A stretch of 64,000 bases of DNA from Chondrus crispus (Eukaryota > Rhodophyta > Florideophyceae > Gigartinales > Gigartinaceae). The translations under genes were made by a program, and so were the position numbers. A model generated the notes under the pieces. The model searched no databases, was not told the DNA's origin, and worked only from the letters and a program-made list of their open reading frames with translations. The DNA is taken from positions 259,217-323,216 of the forward strand of contig NW_005178634.1 in NCBI RefSeq assembly GCF_000350225.1, in the 5' to 3' direction. Numbering within the stretch: the stretch's first letter is position 1; every line of letters starts with the position of its first letter. Positions 21,845-33,380 of the stretch are shown here, one piece after another.

Positions 21845-23044
21845 ATTGATGAAAGCGCTCCGCATTTTGACAATGTGGGATATTTAGAAACGACAAAATA
21901 ATTGGTTGTTTTTAAAAATGGCAACAAGCCATCAATGGAATCCCCGGGGATCCAGCTCCCCCCCTTTGCCGCCTAACCCTTTGCCTTCTCTTCCTCTCCT
22001 TGCGATGTTCTCCGCCATTTAGGACTCCCGTTTTTGTTGCCCGTCTCATCCACCAAGTCACTTCCGCCTTCTTGTTCCATCACTGCTTGAGGGCATGTCT
22101 CAATTCCCCTACTTCCCTTTCGCCCCCGCCTGCTGCCTGCGCTTCGAACTTTGGCCTCTTCACCGCTCTCAGCAGACGTTTCCGAAATCCCCTCTACTTC
22201 ACTATCATCCCTCTCTCCCATACCCACCCTCCGCTCCGCACCTCGCGTCGACAGAGAGACAGTCGCATGCCCCCAGACCCCTTGCTACCTCCGCTCACCG
22301 CTTCCCCCCATCCCTACCCTTCTCCGCATCTGATCCGCTGTCTTCGTCTCCATCTGCAGAATACCCCACAAGAGAAACCCCGCGCTTTCTCCCACTGCCA
22401 TCGCTATCGCAATCGACACCCTGGTCTTTGCCGTCCTTGTAGCAACCTCCTCTATCCGAAAAGACTGCTCGCCATGTGCGCTGCTTTTATGCTGACCATG
22501 TCCCTGTCCCATCTCTTCAGCCGCCCCCACCGTAGAAGGGCACCGCCATCTTCGCGATCGCTACGCGCATGTATGGGGCGGCCTCCCGGTCAAGCGTTCT
22601 CATCCTCATGGTACAAATCTGTGTCTGCGTCACGTCAACGCCTCCTGTGTCAGCCCCAGGACGGCGGCATCACCGAAGGTATCGGCGATCTGCCTCTCGA
22701 AGTTTGCGATATCCAAGAAGGCGGCTGCGCGCTTGAGGCGGTGGAGGACCTTCTGCACGCTGTCCTTATGCGCGGAGGCGGTGCTATCATACCACTCGAT
22801 CATGGGTAGGCCTTGACGAGTGCGCTGACGTCGATCCGGCACGATAGGAGTGTGGCACCATAACGTTGTCACAGCTACTTAGCACACACAAGTGTCAAGG
22901 TACCCCCAAGAATGATCGCTTCGAGCCGTTTCTCGTAGCTCTTCGTCGTACAGCCTCTGTCCTTGTGTTCTCTTTCCTTTCTCAATTTATCGCTGTGGTG
23001 GTACCGCTGCTTCGTTCTTTCAAGTATCACGAAACATCCTTCGC

Positions 23045-23380
23045 ATGTCGAACGGTGACAGCACCTCGGAGTCTGTCAGTGACGCGGATGATCGAAGGAT
23101 CCTTGGCCTGCGAGCAGAGATGCTGTCTCCGGAGGAGATGGAGGAGAGCGCAGAAACCCATAAATCTCAGAAGAGGCGAACGTTGAGGCATTTTTCGGGC
23201 AGTACACGGATATTGAAAACGGACTTGGCGGTGAACGGAGCAGCTCAAGACCCAACGATTGATTTTACAAGTCTGCGGAAAATAGAACTGCAAAAAGAGC
23301 GTCAACCGAGTCTTCTCGAACCGACGGCAGTCGTCATCTTCACTGGTGAAATGCTTGAACATGGATGCCTGTGTGAGTAA
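23045..23380 (+). CDS. Possible exon of a small acidic protein
   Basis: 111 codons starting MSNGDSTSESVSDADDRR, acidic N-terminus then basic segment (KSQKRRTLRHFSG). A donor-like GTGAGT occurs at about 23371, so it could be a first exon. Overlapping minus frames of 160 and 154 codons exist, so strand is unsure. No domain recognised. It could be a second transposon protein or captured DNA. Confidence 0.3.
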   Translation: MSNGDSTSESVSDADDRRILGLRAEMLSPEEMEESAETHKSQKRRTLRHFSGSTRILKTDLAVNGAAQDPTIDFTSLRKIELQKERQPSLLEPTAVVIFTGEMLEHGCLCE

Positions 23381-24460
23381 AACATTGCGACGGTCGCCCT
23401 GCGCACGACGGATCTCCATGTGAATCTCAGCATTGGACTGGGCCATGGTGACCAAGACGCGGGCTTTGGACAAGGGTCGCGAAGGCGCATCGTCATTGGA
23501 GACGGGCATGACTGGGCGGACGATGGGAAGGTATCTGTGATGCTTGATAGGTGGGAGGATATTGATGGGAGGGAGAGGGGAAACGTGGTGGGCAGGGGGA
23601 GATGGTGTAGTCGCACAGGAGGAGGCCGACGCATGTTCAGCAACGATAAATGCGTGCTAGAGTAGAGGAGGTCGAGATCATCGGGCATCGTGCGAAGGGC
23701 TTGGGGAGCGGTTTGAGTGAACTGCTCAGAGCCATATCTGTACTGCTTAGCGGGTGTAATAGACAACTGCCCTGGGTTCGGAAGTCAGTCTGTAGGGGAC
23801 ATGAGAAATACGTTCTGGGAGTGATATTTGAGGAAGATTGGCGATGCTGAGGGTGTGGGTCGAAGACTCTGGACTCACGACTTCTCTAAATAAAGTATTC
23901 TTAAAGAAGGAAGACAGCGCATTGTAGAGATGCACAGCGGCAGCGGAGCAAGTGCGATGCACATGTGTTGCAGCATGTAGGACTTAACAACTTGTGTAGA
24001 AACAGCAGAGGCATCTGTTTACACGCATGGAATGCGTAATTTAGGGGAAAGATGGTGCGGCGTAAGGCACGGACGGCGGCGTAAGGAGACAAGCGCCACT
24101 TTACTCTCACGCGCGCCACACATTCAATAAAATCGCTTGACTCCGCAATCAATTGCCCTGCCCTGTTTCCTTCCCTCCTCCTACAGCATCCCGTACCCCT
24201 TCTTCTTTCGACCACCCTCACAAGAACTCCCCTGCATCTCCTCCCTCCTTTCCCCATGGCCCAGAGAGAAACGATCTCAACCCGTCCTCGCTCCCACCAT
24301 GCACACATTCCCCGTTCCCCTCCCCCTCGTCGCCCCCTTCCTCCCTTTCCTCCCTGTGTAAATACCCCCTCACCTGTCTGCACACACTCACAATGCATCC
24401 ACACCTCTCACTTCACTCATCTCTACCACTCACCCCAAACCCCGCCTCACAACCAGTAAT
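23381..24460. other. Unassigned cargo, no gene recognised
   Basis: Mixed composition, then strongly pyrimidine-rich on the plus strand at 24140-24450. Short frames on both strands only. The pyrimidine-rich part directly precedes the dehydrogenase fragment and may be its captured upstream region. Confidence 0.4.
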
Positions 24461-25125
24461 GCAGCCCACCACCCCTGGCCCCACCGCTCTCCCCATAGGC
24501 GGCAGCTCCGGCATCGGCCTGATCTGTGCCCGTCTCGCTGTGCGTCGCGGCGTCTCCTTCATCCTCGCTTCCCGCAGTGGGGCCCGTCTCGTCGACGCTC
24601 AGCGTCTTCTGCCAGAGCATGCCGCCAAGGACGTTGTTGTCGACGTCTGCCTCGTCGACTTGGCCAAACTGGGGCGACTTCACCAAAACTCTCATCCCAC
24701 GCATTGAGAACATGCCCAACGACGCCAGCATTATCCATCTCATCAATTCCACCAACATCTTTCGCCCGAAGCCTTTCGTCAATTGCACGGAAGAAGACTA
24801 CGATGTAAGTCCGCCTGAATCCTCCTGCACTCACCTCGTTTTTTCCACGATACGCCACCGTGCTCACAAATTTGTCATGTCCACCAACGCTTCGCTTCTC
24901 TCGCGCGCAGTTGTACCACGGCCTCAACCGCGCCACCTACTTCGCCACGCAAGCCGTCGCCAAGCACATGATCTCGCGCGGCGCGGGCGGCAGCATAGTC
25001 AACATCGGCTTCATGTGGGGGGAAAGCAGAGCATCAAGGCCACGCTGAGCTCGGCCTACTCCATAGCCAAGGCCACGCTGCACTCCCTCACCCAGCCCAT
25101 CACCCTCCAGATTCATCGCAATTAA
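24461..25125 (+). pseudogene. Captured short-chain dehydrogenase fragment with intron
   Basis: Classical SDR landmarks in order: GGSSGIGL (NAD(P)-binding glycine motif), ILASRSGARL, NSTNIFRPKPF, TEEDYD, AVAKHMISRGAGGSIVNIGF, and AYSIAKATLHSLTQ, which contains the YxxxK catalytic pair. A GT-AG intron (about 24805-24910, donor GTAAGT, acceptor CGCGCAG) splits EDYD from LYHGLNRA in phase 0. Two frame breaks (near 24680 and after MWG near 25020) and missing segments make it a pseudogene. Retention of the intron shows capture of genomic DNA. The family reduces or oxidises small alcohols, ketones or sugars; substrate unknown. Confidence 0.8.
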
Positions 25126-25459
25126 AACTCCCTAACCCGTTCTCCGTCCCACTCATGGACCATTTCTGGTAACGTTGCCCAGGGACACAAATGGTCGTCT
25201 ACGCGTCGCATTGGTCAGTCCCAGGGCACCTGGCCAAAAATAAATGGTTCCCAAAAATTGGAGAATGGTCAGTGCCAATCGATGAACAAAATAAATGGTC
25301 AGGAATGGCGTTCCCGATGGGCCATTGGCCAACTATGCACAGAAACTGGTGGGGCGAAACAGGGATCGCGCCCATCCAAGGGGACCCGTAGTGGACAATT
25401 CAATGCACTGTTGACCAATTATGAACCAGTAGATGACCACAATCGACAATTTATTGAAT
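25126..25459. other. Spacer with loose short repeats
   Basis: Several near copies of AAATAAATGGTC/ATGGTCAGT recur between 25190 and 25330. No gene seen. Confidence 0.4.
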
Positions 25460-26037
25460 TTAATTTCTGCTAGGGTAATGGATGGAGGGGAGGCCCGTGG
25501 TGTTGGGGTAGCCGATCCAAGTGGCCTGGACGGGGGCGAGGCGCAAGGCCATGATGTCGAGGCGATTGTTTGTCGTGTGGCCGGCCAGCTCGACGAGGAT
25601 GTCGATGCGGTCCTCTACGATGAGGGCGGCGGCCGCGGAGGCGGTAAGCCCCCAAATGTTGCGCCACCTATCCGAGCGAAGGGTGCGGAAGCGGGCGGTC
25701 TTCACGTCGAGTTGGGCGACGTTTGCGTAGGCGTAGACCTGAAAGCGTCTCGGTCATAGTAGGTGAGCAGGGCGTCTGCAAAGTAGCTGACCGAGTGTGT
25801 GAAAAAGTCTCGGGAGAGGTAGCCGACGCGTATCGGGCGCGAGGTGCCGGGCGTGCGGGCGAGGTGTGGGTGCGGGACGGGGGGCTTGTTGAGACGAGTG
25901 AGCGGGTCGACGACGATGGGGTCGTTGGCGTGGCGCGAGGTGGCGGCTGTGACAATCTCCGTGTCGATGCGGGCTTGGAAGGCGGCGCCCCAGAGGTGGT
26001 GCTGGTGGAAAACGGCGGGTTTGATCTGTGGGCTTGA
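25460..26037 (-). pseudogene. Captured O-GlcNAc transferase / SPINDLY-type catalytic fragment
   Basis: Reading on the minus strand: IRVGYLSRDFFTHSVSYFA, then VYAYANVAQLD, RWRNIWGL, DRIDILVELAGHTTNNRL, APVQATWIGYPNTTGLPSIHY. These match the N-terminal catalytic lobe of the GT41 family (OGT/SPY), which moves GlcNAc or fucose from a nucleotide sugar to Ser/Thr. The TPR repeats and the C-terminal UDP-binding lobe are missing. A one-base frameshift near 25740 separates the two halves. The ends fade into unrelated AT-rich DNA, as expected for a captured piece. Confidence 0.85.
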
Positions 26038-26431
26038 CGGCGGTTTATTCGCCCAGCTCAGGAATTTATTTGTTTTTTAACTTTACAATGAATGTGTGTC
26101 GTAACGACAAGTTGTGTCACGGTGTAGATACGGATTTGTATCTACCCAATCAAGGACACCAAAGCACGGAAATATTTCAAATTTTCCCTGCATCGTCATC
26201 ATCTATGATGCGTCACTTGCTGTATTCCTCGCCTTCAAGTTACAGTCACAAATTCAGACTTGATCAAAAGTGAACAAAACAGGCTGATCTCTCGCGGGCG
26301 ATAAACAGCATTCAGATCCGCACATTTTCTACAACTTTTACGGTACTGCAGGGCGATCAACTATTTGCAAGTCTTCTCCTGCACGTGCATTAATCGAGTT
26401 CCACAAGTTGGAATTATTCAGTGATCAGCCA

Positions 26432-27480
26432 TCAGTTTTTGCGTCGAGGAGCTAGAGTCTTACGACGCTTGCTCGAGCTCATCTTCCGGTTTCCAGAGGG
26501 GCCGGCAGGACGAGAGGTCTGTGGTTTAGACGAAGCTTCCTTTTGTTCAATACGACGTTTCGCTTTGCGCAGTGCTTTCACCTGCTTCTCAATCTCGATG
26601 AGCTCATTCGGGATTGCAGTAAGTACTTCGCGTTTATCGATTACTTCTACACCTGAACGAGAAAGGAGCGATACAGAAACAGCTTTGCTTGTGTGAATGG
26701 ATCTAAGTGATGCAGTGTCTTTAGCGGTGCTTACAGAAATATCAACCATGGTTGCCGGCTAATTGTCAGACTCTTCTCCAGTGGCAGGTAATGCCAATGA
26801 TTCAACCATACGATGGCCCTCGCGCTCACTATCCGAATGCGTCTGTGGTTCTCCCTGTATCGTACTCTTGGCATTCGACGTCGTCGAGTTCTTGAAATTA
26901 GATGACTTAACATTTGCCACATCTTTCCTTCCATTGTCTTGTTCTTCTGCCGGGGGATTCCCAATAACTCTGGATGCTGCTGCACATGCCGTCTATGCCT
27001 CTTTCTTCATTCTCTCACGATGAGTGCGATGTTTCGTCTCCATCTTCTGCATGACAAGCTTTCGTAGGGCAATGTTTCTATCCGTCTGCGTGTACAACCT
27101 AAGTTGCGCATGCTTGGCGAGTATTTCAATGGCACATTCCATTTTCTGTCCGATATGATGTTGACACTGTGAGTAAGTCATACTGCCATAGATGGACCCG
27201 AGCTGTGCGCGGGGAACGTCGTCTATGATATTCTTCGAGCGTTTGTTGTGTTCCTCATCGGTAAAGTGATCATCAAACCAGAAGTAACTCACATCCTGAT
27301 CGTTTGGGTGCTTGTCGTTTTCCTTTGTGATGTGCTTCCTTAGCTTCACTGTGACGTTGAAATTACGGTAAACATCATTTCCACGAGGGGCAGTAGGGTT
27401 TTTTGCATCTTTCTTCGTGAACTGGCGTTTGAAGAGCTTCTCAGGGATGGGTTTCGCGTCATTATTATGGAAGGAGTAGG
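26432..27480 (-). pseudogene. Second, divergently oriented ORF of the CACTA-like transposon
   Basis: One minus-strand frame can be followed from about 27480 to 26432 through two TAG stops (about 26992 and 26760). Segments: DDHFTDEEHNKRSKNIIDD, LAKHAQLRLYTQTDRNIALRKL, a charged middle, then IEIEKQVKALRKAKRRIEQKE and a basic tail (SSSKRRKTLAPRRK). Charged helices and basic clusters suggest a DNA-binding accessory protein. CACTA elements often encode such a second protein (TnpA in maize En/Spm), but there is no sequence match I can claim. Confidence 0.5.
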
Positions 27481-27806
27481 AAGAAATCTAGATGGAATGA
27501 AGACTTTGATCTTGCGGGGCAAGGCGATTTGACGTTGTATGACCTAAGGTTCGTTCTGAACGTAAGTGGAATGTATCATATGATGGAAACGCAAGATCTT
27601 AGGTCGACCTCACTGAAACGAAATCTGCTTCGCAAAGTTTGTATATGACACTCTTTATTAAGCCATTTATATTGCGTATTATAAGATGATCACATTGTAA
27701 GTCTAAGAAATATTTTGATATCAATATGCTCATTGAATAGGATCAGCTGTCCATCATTTGTGCGTTAACCTCTTTGCGACTAACTACAGCTTCACTAAGC
27801 CTCACA

Positions 27807-30800
27807 ATGCGACCAAAGCGGATTTGTCTGGCAATGTATCGGTGCCGATGTCGACCGGTAGGAAAGCCTGTAAGTGAGAGCACAATGAAGTGCCATCGAC
27901 AAGACGCAAATATGAAAAGGAGATCTATCAGATTGCCGCCCCTTTCTCGCGGACCTCGGTACTCCGAGGATGCATCGGCAGAACAATACAGAATTTTCAG
28001 ACTTCTTCCGCGGGAGGAGGAGGCTCTTCCGCCCATTTTTCTTACTCACCCAGGATCGGCTTTTTCGGCGACCGCTGGAACGCGCCAGGCTGAAATGAAT
28101 TGCCATGGTTCAGATCCGCAATCCCCATCAACCGGAGCAAATACGAATGATGTAATGAAATTTTCTGTAGAGAACATTGGTGGTGAAAGTACGAACCCAA
28201 TTGTTATCGGAAACAGCCTGATACCGCTGACAAACCAAAATCGGTCCCAGGAAGATGAAGGTATGTGCTCTCATGGAGATGTGTCATGTTTTCGAGTGTC
28301 ATGCAGTTCAGATGCGCGCTCCTTGGCCGCTCTACGCACTCAACCAGAAAATTCCTGTCCTCTTGCAATTGCTTTTGGTCAAGAGGAAAGGGTATTGTAG
28401 GATGATACTAAATCTGCACCTGCCCCTGACGACCAGCACGAAATTGAAGATGACCAACAAGAAGGTTATAGTCACGCCGAAAATCAACCTATTCTTAGCA
28501 CAGAGGTAGGACGCCGCGGTCGTGACACATTGCTAAATTCTGACTCGCGAATCATGCGATCTAGTGAGACCACAGCTATGGCTACTGATGGACAGTTGAA
28601 GGAACTGATGTTGCAATCTATCCCCACTCATAGATGGAGACCTGACGTTCGTGCGAAGTTCGACGTCTGGGCGCAAAGGGAAAAGCAATGTGGATCCAGA
28701 TGTTCGTAGACCTCGGCGTCAAGGAAACATTGATGAACCGTATTCTTGAATTGCTTGAAGCCGACATAACTGCCGTCACTGTCAAGCGAAATCTTGAGAA
28801 GTACACTGAGCTGTTCCCCATTTCCTACGAATGCTGTCGCGGCCATATGCTCCTCAACAAATCTGTAGCAACTGAATCTGACAATCAGGCCAGCGACAGT
28901 ACTGACCAAGATCATGACCTCGAATGTGAGGTATGCCTCGAAAAGAAAACGAAACTTACTAGGAGCGCTTTTGGGTATATCCCGCTTCTTTCACGAATTC
29001 GGGCTTGGGTCGCGGACGAGAAAAGTTTCAATGAGCTCCACGATTATGGAGATTCTCTGCGCAGGTCTCAAGAGGAATCACCCAGCGAATACTCGAATGG
29101 TGCATATTTCGAAGACTTCGCTGATGGATCGCTCTACAAAGAAATGTTGGATTGTTATGGTGGAGAGATTGCTTTGCAGCGGGACATTTTCGTATCCATC
29201 TCGACTGATAGATTCCAAACGTTTGAGAACAAGAGCTACGACTGCTGGCCAATCGTGGCAATGATCCATAACCTTCATCCCAATCAACGGTTTCTGTTCA
29301 GAAATTTTGTTCCTTTAGGATTTGTCAAGGGTCCCACGGAGCCAGTACGTGTCGATACTTTTTTAAAACCCTTTGTTGAAGAAGTACTGACCATCAATCA
29401 TGACGGAGGGACGAAGTTGAAGTTTTACGATGACAGCGAGCACTCGGTGAGGATACATCCGATCTTCTCCACAGGTGATTCACCTGCAATCAAGAAGATA
29501 TCCGGTACCATGGGACCCAGCGCAAAATGTCCATGTCGCGAATGCGACGTCAGCGGATACAGAAGAATCCAATCAAACCGGCACTAATTTCCGTCAAAGA
29601 TAAAGATTCTACCAACGAGTCGTGAACGTCGACCGAAATGGATAAGGTTGTATAGCCTCAACGAACTTCCGATGAGGACTCCTCGACATACAGAAGAGTT
29701 TTTGCAGCAGCCGGAAAGTTGCACTGGGGTAACTGAGATGGCAATTATCCGGCGTGACTCGGGCATACAAAGGCGGACCGATGTTTTCAAGATTCCCACT
29801 GTTGTCCCCTTTGCATCTTTCCCACATGACACTCTGCATATTTTTATGAACATATCCAAGGACCTGCTGGATCTTTTGAAAGGAACGAATCACCATCTAA
29901 GCCATCTGTCGCCAGACGACTTCGTTACGAATGATCTCCAATGGAAAGCGATCAACGCAGAAATCAAGCTCATTGGCAGAGGTACACCACTTTTACTTTT
30001 TGACAGAGTACCTCGCAGTTGTGAGCTGTGTTCTAGTTGGAAGGCATCTGAATGCGTTGACTTCTTTTAATGCTTTGCAGTCATTCTCTTTGAGGGTCAC
30101 ATTCCTGATAAGTACTTGCGCTCCATTACATGCTTTTCCAGGCTCATTGAACTTTGTCGTCGTCCGGCGCTTACAAGACAGGATCTCGAGGAGCTGGGCA
30201 AGTGCGCCAACAGTTTCTATACTCTGTAGGAGAAACATTTCTTTCGCTATCAGGAGGATAGAGTGGGGTTGTGCAAGTACATGATGCATTCCGTACTGCA
30301 TCTGAAGACTACTGTGGAGCGGTGTGGACCTTTGGTTAACTGTAATCAGTTTTGGATGGAGCCATTCATTGGGGAGTCCAAAGAGAGACTCCACGCAACC
30401 CGTCTTGCCGCTGAGTCTCTTCATGAGAACGCGAAGTTCGCAGAAACAGTGAAACTCTTCTTTAACGATCATTTCGTATCTCGAACGAACAGTGTTCCCG
30501 AACCGCTAAATCGGGTTCCTCTTCCCCCTCGAGACGAGGAATCACTCAATGATGACATCCACAAAGCTATCCGCACACGTTCGCTGTTAGGAGCGTACTT
30601 GCAGAAGTCTGAAGGCCTACAGGAGTCTGCTGCGAATCAGGCAGTCCAGAATAACAGAATATGGTGCTTTGGGAGGGTTAGACTTCCCTGTGGTGATGAC
30701 TCAGCCGTAATCGGGGCTTGGAGAGCAAGACGATAGAGGCAGCAATTGTCAAGGGCTGATTGGTTCTTTGCCGGGGAATTTCGGTCCGGAGAACTCTCCA

Positions 30801-31153
30801 ATAGGAGGGATGTGTATTATGGTCAGATTCTTAAGGTGCTTGTTTATGAATTTCTGTTCAACTCTGGTGCTGAAGAGCGAGTGCTGCTTTTGGCAGACTG
30901 GTCCGATAAAATGGAAGTTAATGGCTTCGGAGAGGTTTTCCGACCATGTGCGGCAGAACGAGCGTTTTCTGGGTCGACAATTGAAGACCCTTCAGTATAC
31001 TTTAATTCAATTGGGGTGTTTGAACACGAGGTACCTGGTGCGCCTGGAAGAAGAACCTATTTTGTGGACCCGTCACGTGCATCTAACAGGCTCCTCGTCA
31101 CGGGGGAACTTGGTCCAGACGGTATTGATCGACTGCTCCGAGGTCGAGCATAG
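27807..31153 (+). pseudogene. Tnp2-like CACTA transposase, intron-containing and damaged
   Basis: N-terminus (from Met 27807) has a C-x-C...H motif (RCRCRP...STMKCH), a likely zinc site. The core is in 28688-29587: VSISTDRFQTFENKSYDCWP (first catalytic-type Asp region), VDTFLKPFVEEVL, STGDSPAIKKISG (second Asp region) and CPCREC. Next: FPHDTLHIFMNISKDLLDLLKG (29820), then across a likely intron (about 30020-30079, GTGAGC to TTGCAG) HIPDKYLRSITCFSRLIELC, with an in-frame TAG near 30226, then GPLVNCNQFWMEPFIGESKE. The C-terminal domain DVYYGQILKVLVYEFLF...VLLLADWSD is in 30746-31153. Order and motifs fit the Tnp2/CMC family. Frame changes at 28400-28690 may be introns or lesions. Confidence 0.82.
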
Positions 31154-31676
31154 CGTGTACTGTACAATGCATTCATGTACCCACATGCAAATACACTAGC
31201 CGTGGAAAGAGCGCACAGTACATATTTGCATCATGTAATGCATTGTGCTGTAAACAATGATAGCATTCCGGTTTTCAACGCTGGGTATGATATAGCGTAT
31301 AAGCGCGATGTCATATCGTGACATGATTTCTCACATAGTAACTCTTTCCAATGACTGTCACGTAAACGAGCTCGAGCATCACGGCTACGGTGAGGCGCGG
31401 GGCTCATCACGTGCACCTGTACACGTTTCGGTGAGAATGAGGGCCAATCAAATTGCTCTGTTTTCCTAAATTTTTAAGATTTTTGATCAATCCAAAAATG
31501 CACAAACTGTAACTTGCAAGGGGTCACATTGACCGTTCTCCGGAGGTTGTGGAGTACGCCTTACAGTTGTCCGGAGGATGTATGGAGGATAGTTTTTATA
31601 TGTACTGTAGCTCTCCGATCAACCTCCGGTTTCCCTTGAACCCCTCCAAACGACCTCCGTCGCACCCTTCACGAAT
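31154..31676. other. Right subterminal region of the CACTA-like transposon
   Basis: Non-coding. Many short CCTCCG/CGGAGG copies in both orientations between about 31540 and 31690, matching CGGAG copies at the left end. In CACTA elements such subterminal repeats bind transposon proteins. Confidence 0.65.
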
Positions 31677-31721
31677 GTACTCCGGACATCCTCCTATAGT
31701 GTGTATTCTTGTTTACTAGGG
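31677..31721 (-). repeat. Right TIR of the CACTA-like transposon
   Basis: Ends TGTTTACTAGGG, the exact reverse complement of the first 12 bases at 20617. TCA (31722-31724) follows, matching 20614-20616. Confidence 0.9.
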
Positions 31722-32372
31722 TCAATGCCCTACCGAAAGGGGCCGGCTGTGCGTGAGATGGTCGCCAAGAAAGTCAACAAAATGTTGAACGCAGGGGTAA
31801 TCGAACCCGCGAGCACCGAGTGGGCGTCTCCCGTGGTGCTCGTACCGAAGAAAGACGGCTCTCTTCGGTTCTGCGTGGACTACCGGCGCCTCAACGCAAA
31901 GACGGCAGCGGATTCGTATCCGCTGCCCCGGATGGACGACTGCATCGATTCGCTCGGAGATGCAGCCGTCTTCATGACGTTGGACTGCAATTCTGGTTAT
32001 TGGCAGATCCCCGTCGCTCCGAAAGACCGGGACAAGATCACGTTCACTCTGCGTACGGGAACGTTTCGCCATTTGCGTATGCTGTTCGGGCTAAGAGGGG
32101 CACCGGCCACCTTCCAACGTGCCCTCGACATCATCCTATCTGGCGTCCGATGGCAGATATGCTTCGTCTACGTGGATGATGTTATCGTGTTCTCCAGTAC
32201 GCACGGAGAACACATGAAGCATCTCGACACTGTCTTGAGCTTGTTGAGGAGCGCCGGAATCTCCCTCAAGCTCAAGAAGTGTAGCTTCTTCCAACCGAAG
32301 GTGCACTACATGGGGCACGTCATTTCCCCCGGTAAGCTGAGCGTCGCCGAAGCGGCGGCGGACGCCTTCTGA
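31722..32372 (+). pseudogene. Reverse transcriptase of chromovirus E (main part)
   Basis: From 31725 the frame carries VIEPASTEWASPVVLVPKKD, FCVDYRRLNAK, YPLPRMDDCIDSLGD, GYWQIPVAPKDRDK, GAPATFQRALDII and the active-site box VYVDDVIVF, which is intact. HYMGHVISPGKLSV marks the connection domain. The frame ends at 32372 by a frameshift; the following motif (RTLTQVRSLFGACNVYRRFV) is in the next frame. Upstream it joins the fragment at 20440-20616. Confidence 0.93.
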
Positions 32373-33132
32373 ACGTCACGTTCCCGAGGACCTTGACGCA
32401 GGTGCGGTCTTTATTCGGGGCGTGCAACGTCTACCGCCGCTTCGTGAAGGGGTTCGCGAAAATTGCGCGGCCATTAACGGACATGACGCGCAAAGACGCG
32501 GACCCGACTTCGCAAACCCGACGGAGCCGCGACTTCAAGCATCCGAAGCATTGAAGGAGCGGATGATTTCTCCGCCGATCCTAGCATTGCCGCGATACGG
32601 TCAGCTGCATATGATCGATACGAGTGCTAGTGCCTATCAACTGGGCTGTATGTTGCTCGAGGAACACGAAGGCGCGAACGACTGGCGACCCGCCGGGTAT
32701 TGGTCGTACTCACTGTCCGATAGTAAGCGCAACTACAGCGCTACGGAGCGCGAATGCTTTGCCGTTGTGTGGGCCGTCCGCACATTACGGCCGTACATCG
32801 AAGGTACAAAGTTCACCGTCCGGACGGACCACGATGCCTTCTGATGGCTCATGTCCTTCACGGAGAGCTCCGGCAGGCTTACCCGGTGGCGCCTGCGTTT
32901 GGCGGAGTACGACCTCACCATCCAGTACCGCCCCGGGCGCGTGCACCAGGTGCCGGATGCCCTGTCCCGCCTCGTTTCGCCAAGGGTCACCGACGACCCT
33001 CGCCCAGTCGTCGAGATGAATGACAACATTCCCACCTTCGACGAGGGCACGAACGTCCGTGACGTGTCGGACGAGTCGCGGACCGCGTCTGTACCGCAAG
33101 CTGCGACCATAAGGCCGTGCATGTCTTCGTGA
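32373..33132 (+). pseudogene. RNase H and linker of chromovirus E
   Basis: RT thumb/connection in one frame (FPRTLTQVRS), then RNase H in 32422-32844: HMIDTSASAYQLGCMLLEE, NYSATERECFAVVWAVRTLRPY, VRTDHDAF followed by a TGA. The rest (RWRLRLAEYDLTIQYRPGR, PDALSRL) continues in 32851-33132. At least one frameshift and one stop. Confidence 0.88.
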
Positions 33133-33380
33133 AAACAAGGAACCAAGCCGGATTGCGAAGAAGGTCGCGCGTCCGGACGCGCGACGAGCCGAGGGGCGAC
33201 GACGAGACCCCCGCTCTGGAAGGACTTACATCGTTCTGGGAGGAGAACGACGAGTTCGACGCTGTCGACAACGAGCGCGCCGAAGTTCCCGAATTTGGTG
33301 CACCCGCCTTCGCGGTCGCCCCTCCCCAGGACGACCTTCCGGTCCCTCTTACGTTAGAGTAGATAGCCAGAGAGCAACGC
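33133..33380 (+). other. RNase H-integrase linker of E
   Basis: A charged open frame (33117-33362, EENDEFDAVDNERAEVPEF) ends in TAG just before the integrase frame. No domain. Confidence 0.5.

Larger units (their letters stand above)
21399..23044. other. Unassigned cargo of the CACTA-like transposon
   Basis: Contains the two perfect hairpins at 21755-21844 and several short frames. On the minus strand a His-rich stretch (FAHSHSHHAHDMP, near 21700) resembles the metal-binding loops of cation transporters, and RVSIAIAMAVGESAGFLLWG (near 22390) resembles a membrane helix, but frames are broken and I make no family call. The rest is pyrimidine-rich on the plus strand. Confidence 0.35.
20617..31721 (+). 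mobile_element. 11.1-kb CACTA-like (CMC/EnSpm) transposon with captured gene pieces
   Basis: Ends are CCCTAGTAAACA... and its reverse complement, TIRs of about 44-45 bases with some mismatches, flanked by a 3-base duplication TCA (20614-20616, 31722-31724). A 3-base target duplication, subterminal CGGAG-type repeats and a Tnp2-like transposase (27807-31153) fit the CACTA/CMC superfamily, although the ends begin CCCTA rather than CACTA. Removing the insert and one TCA restores the RT frame of E. Inside, unlike neighbours, are pieces of apparently cellular genes at 20952-26037. Such capture is known for Pack-CACTA elements in plants; here it is inferred. Confidence 0.88.

Noticed and set aside
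20949..21896. 315-codon minus-strand frame
   Set aside because: Half is low-complexity Gly/Glu/Val that is the mirror of a GC-rich plus-strand coding piece. The His-rich half is kept only as a note.
21399..22530. Zinc/cation transporter gene on the minus strand
   Set aside because: His-rich stretch and one hydrophobic segment only; frames broken, no transporter motif in order.
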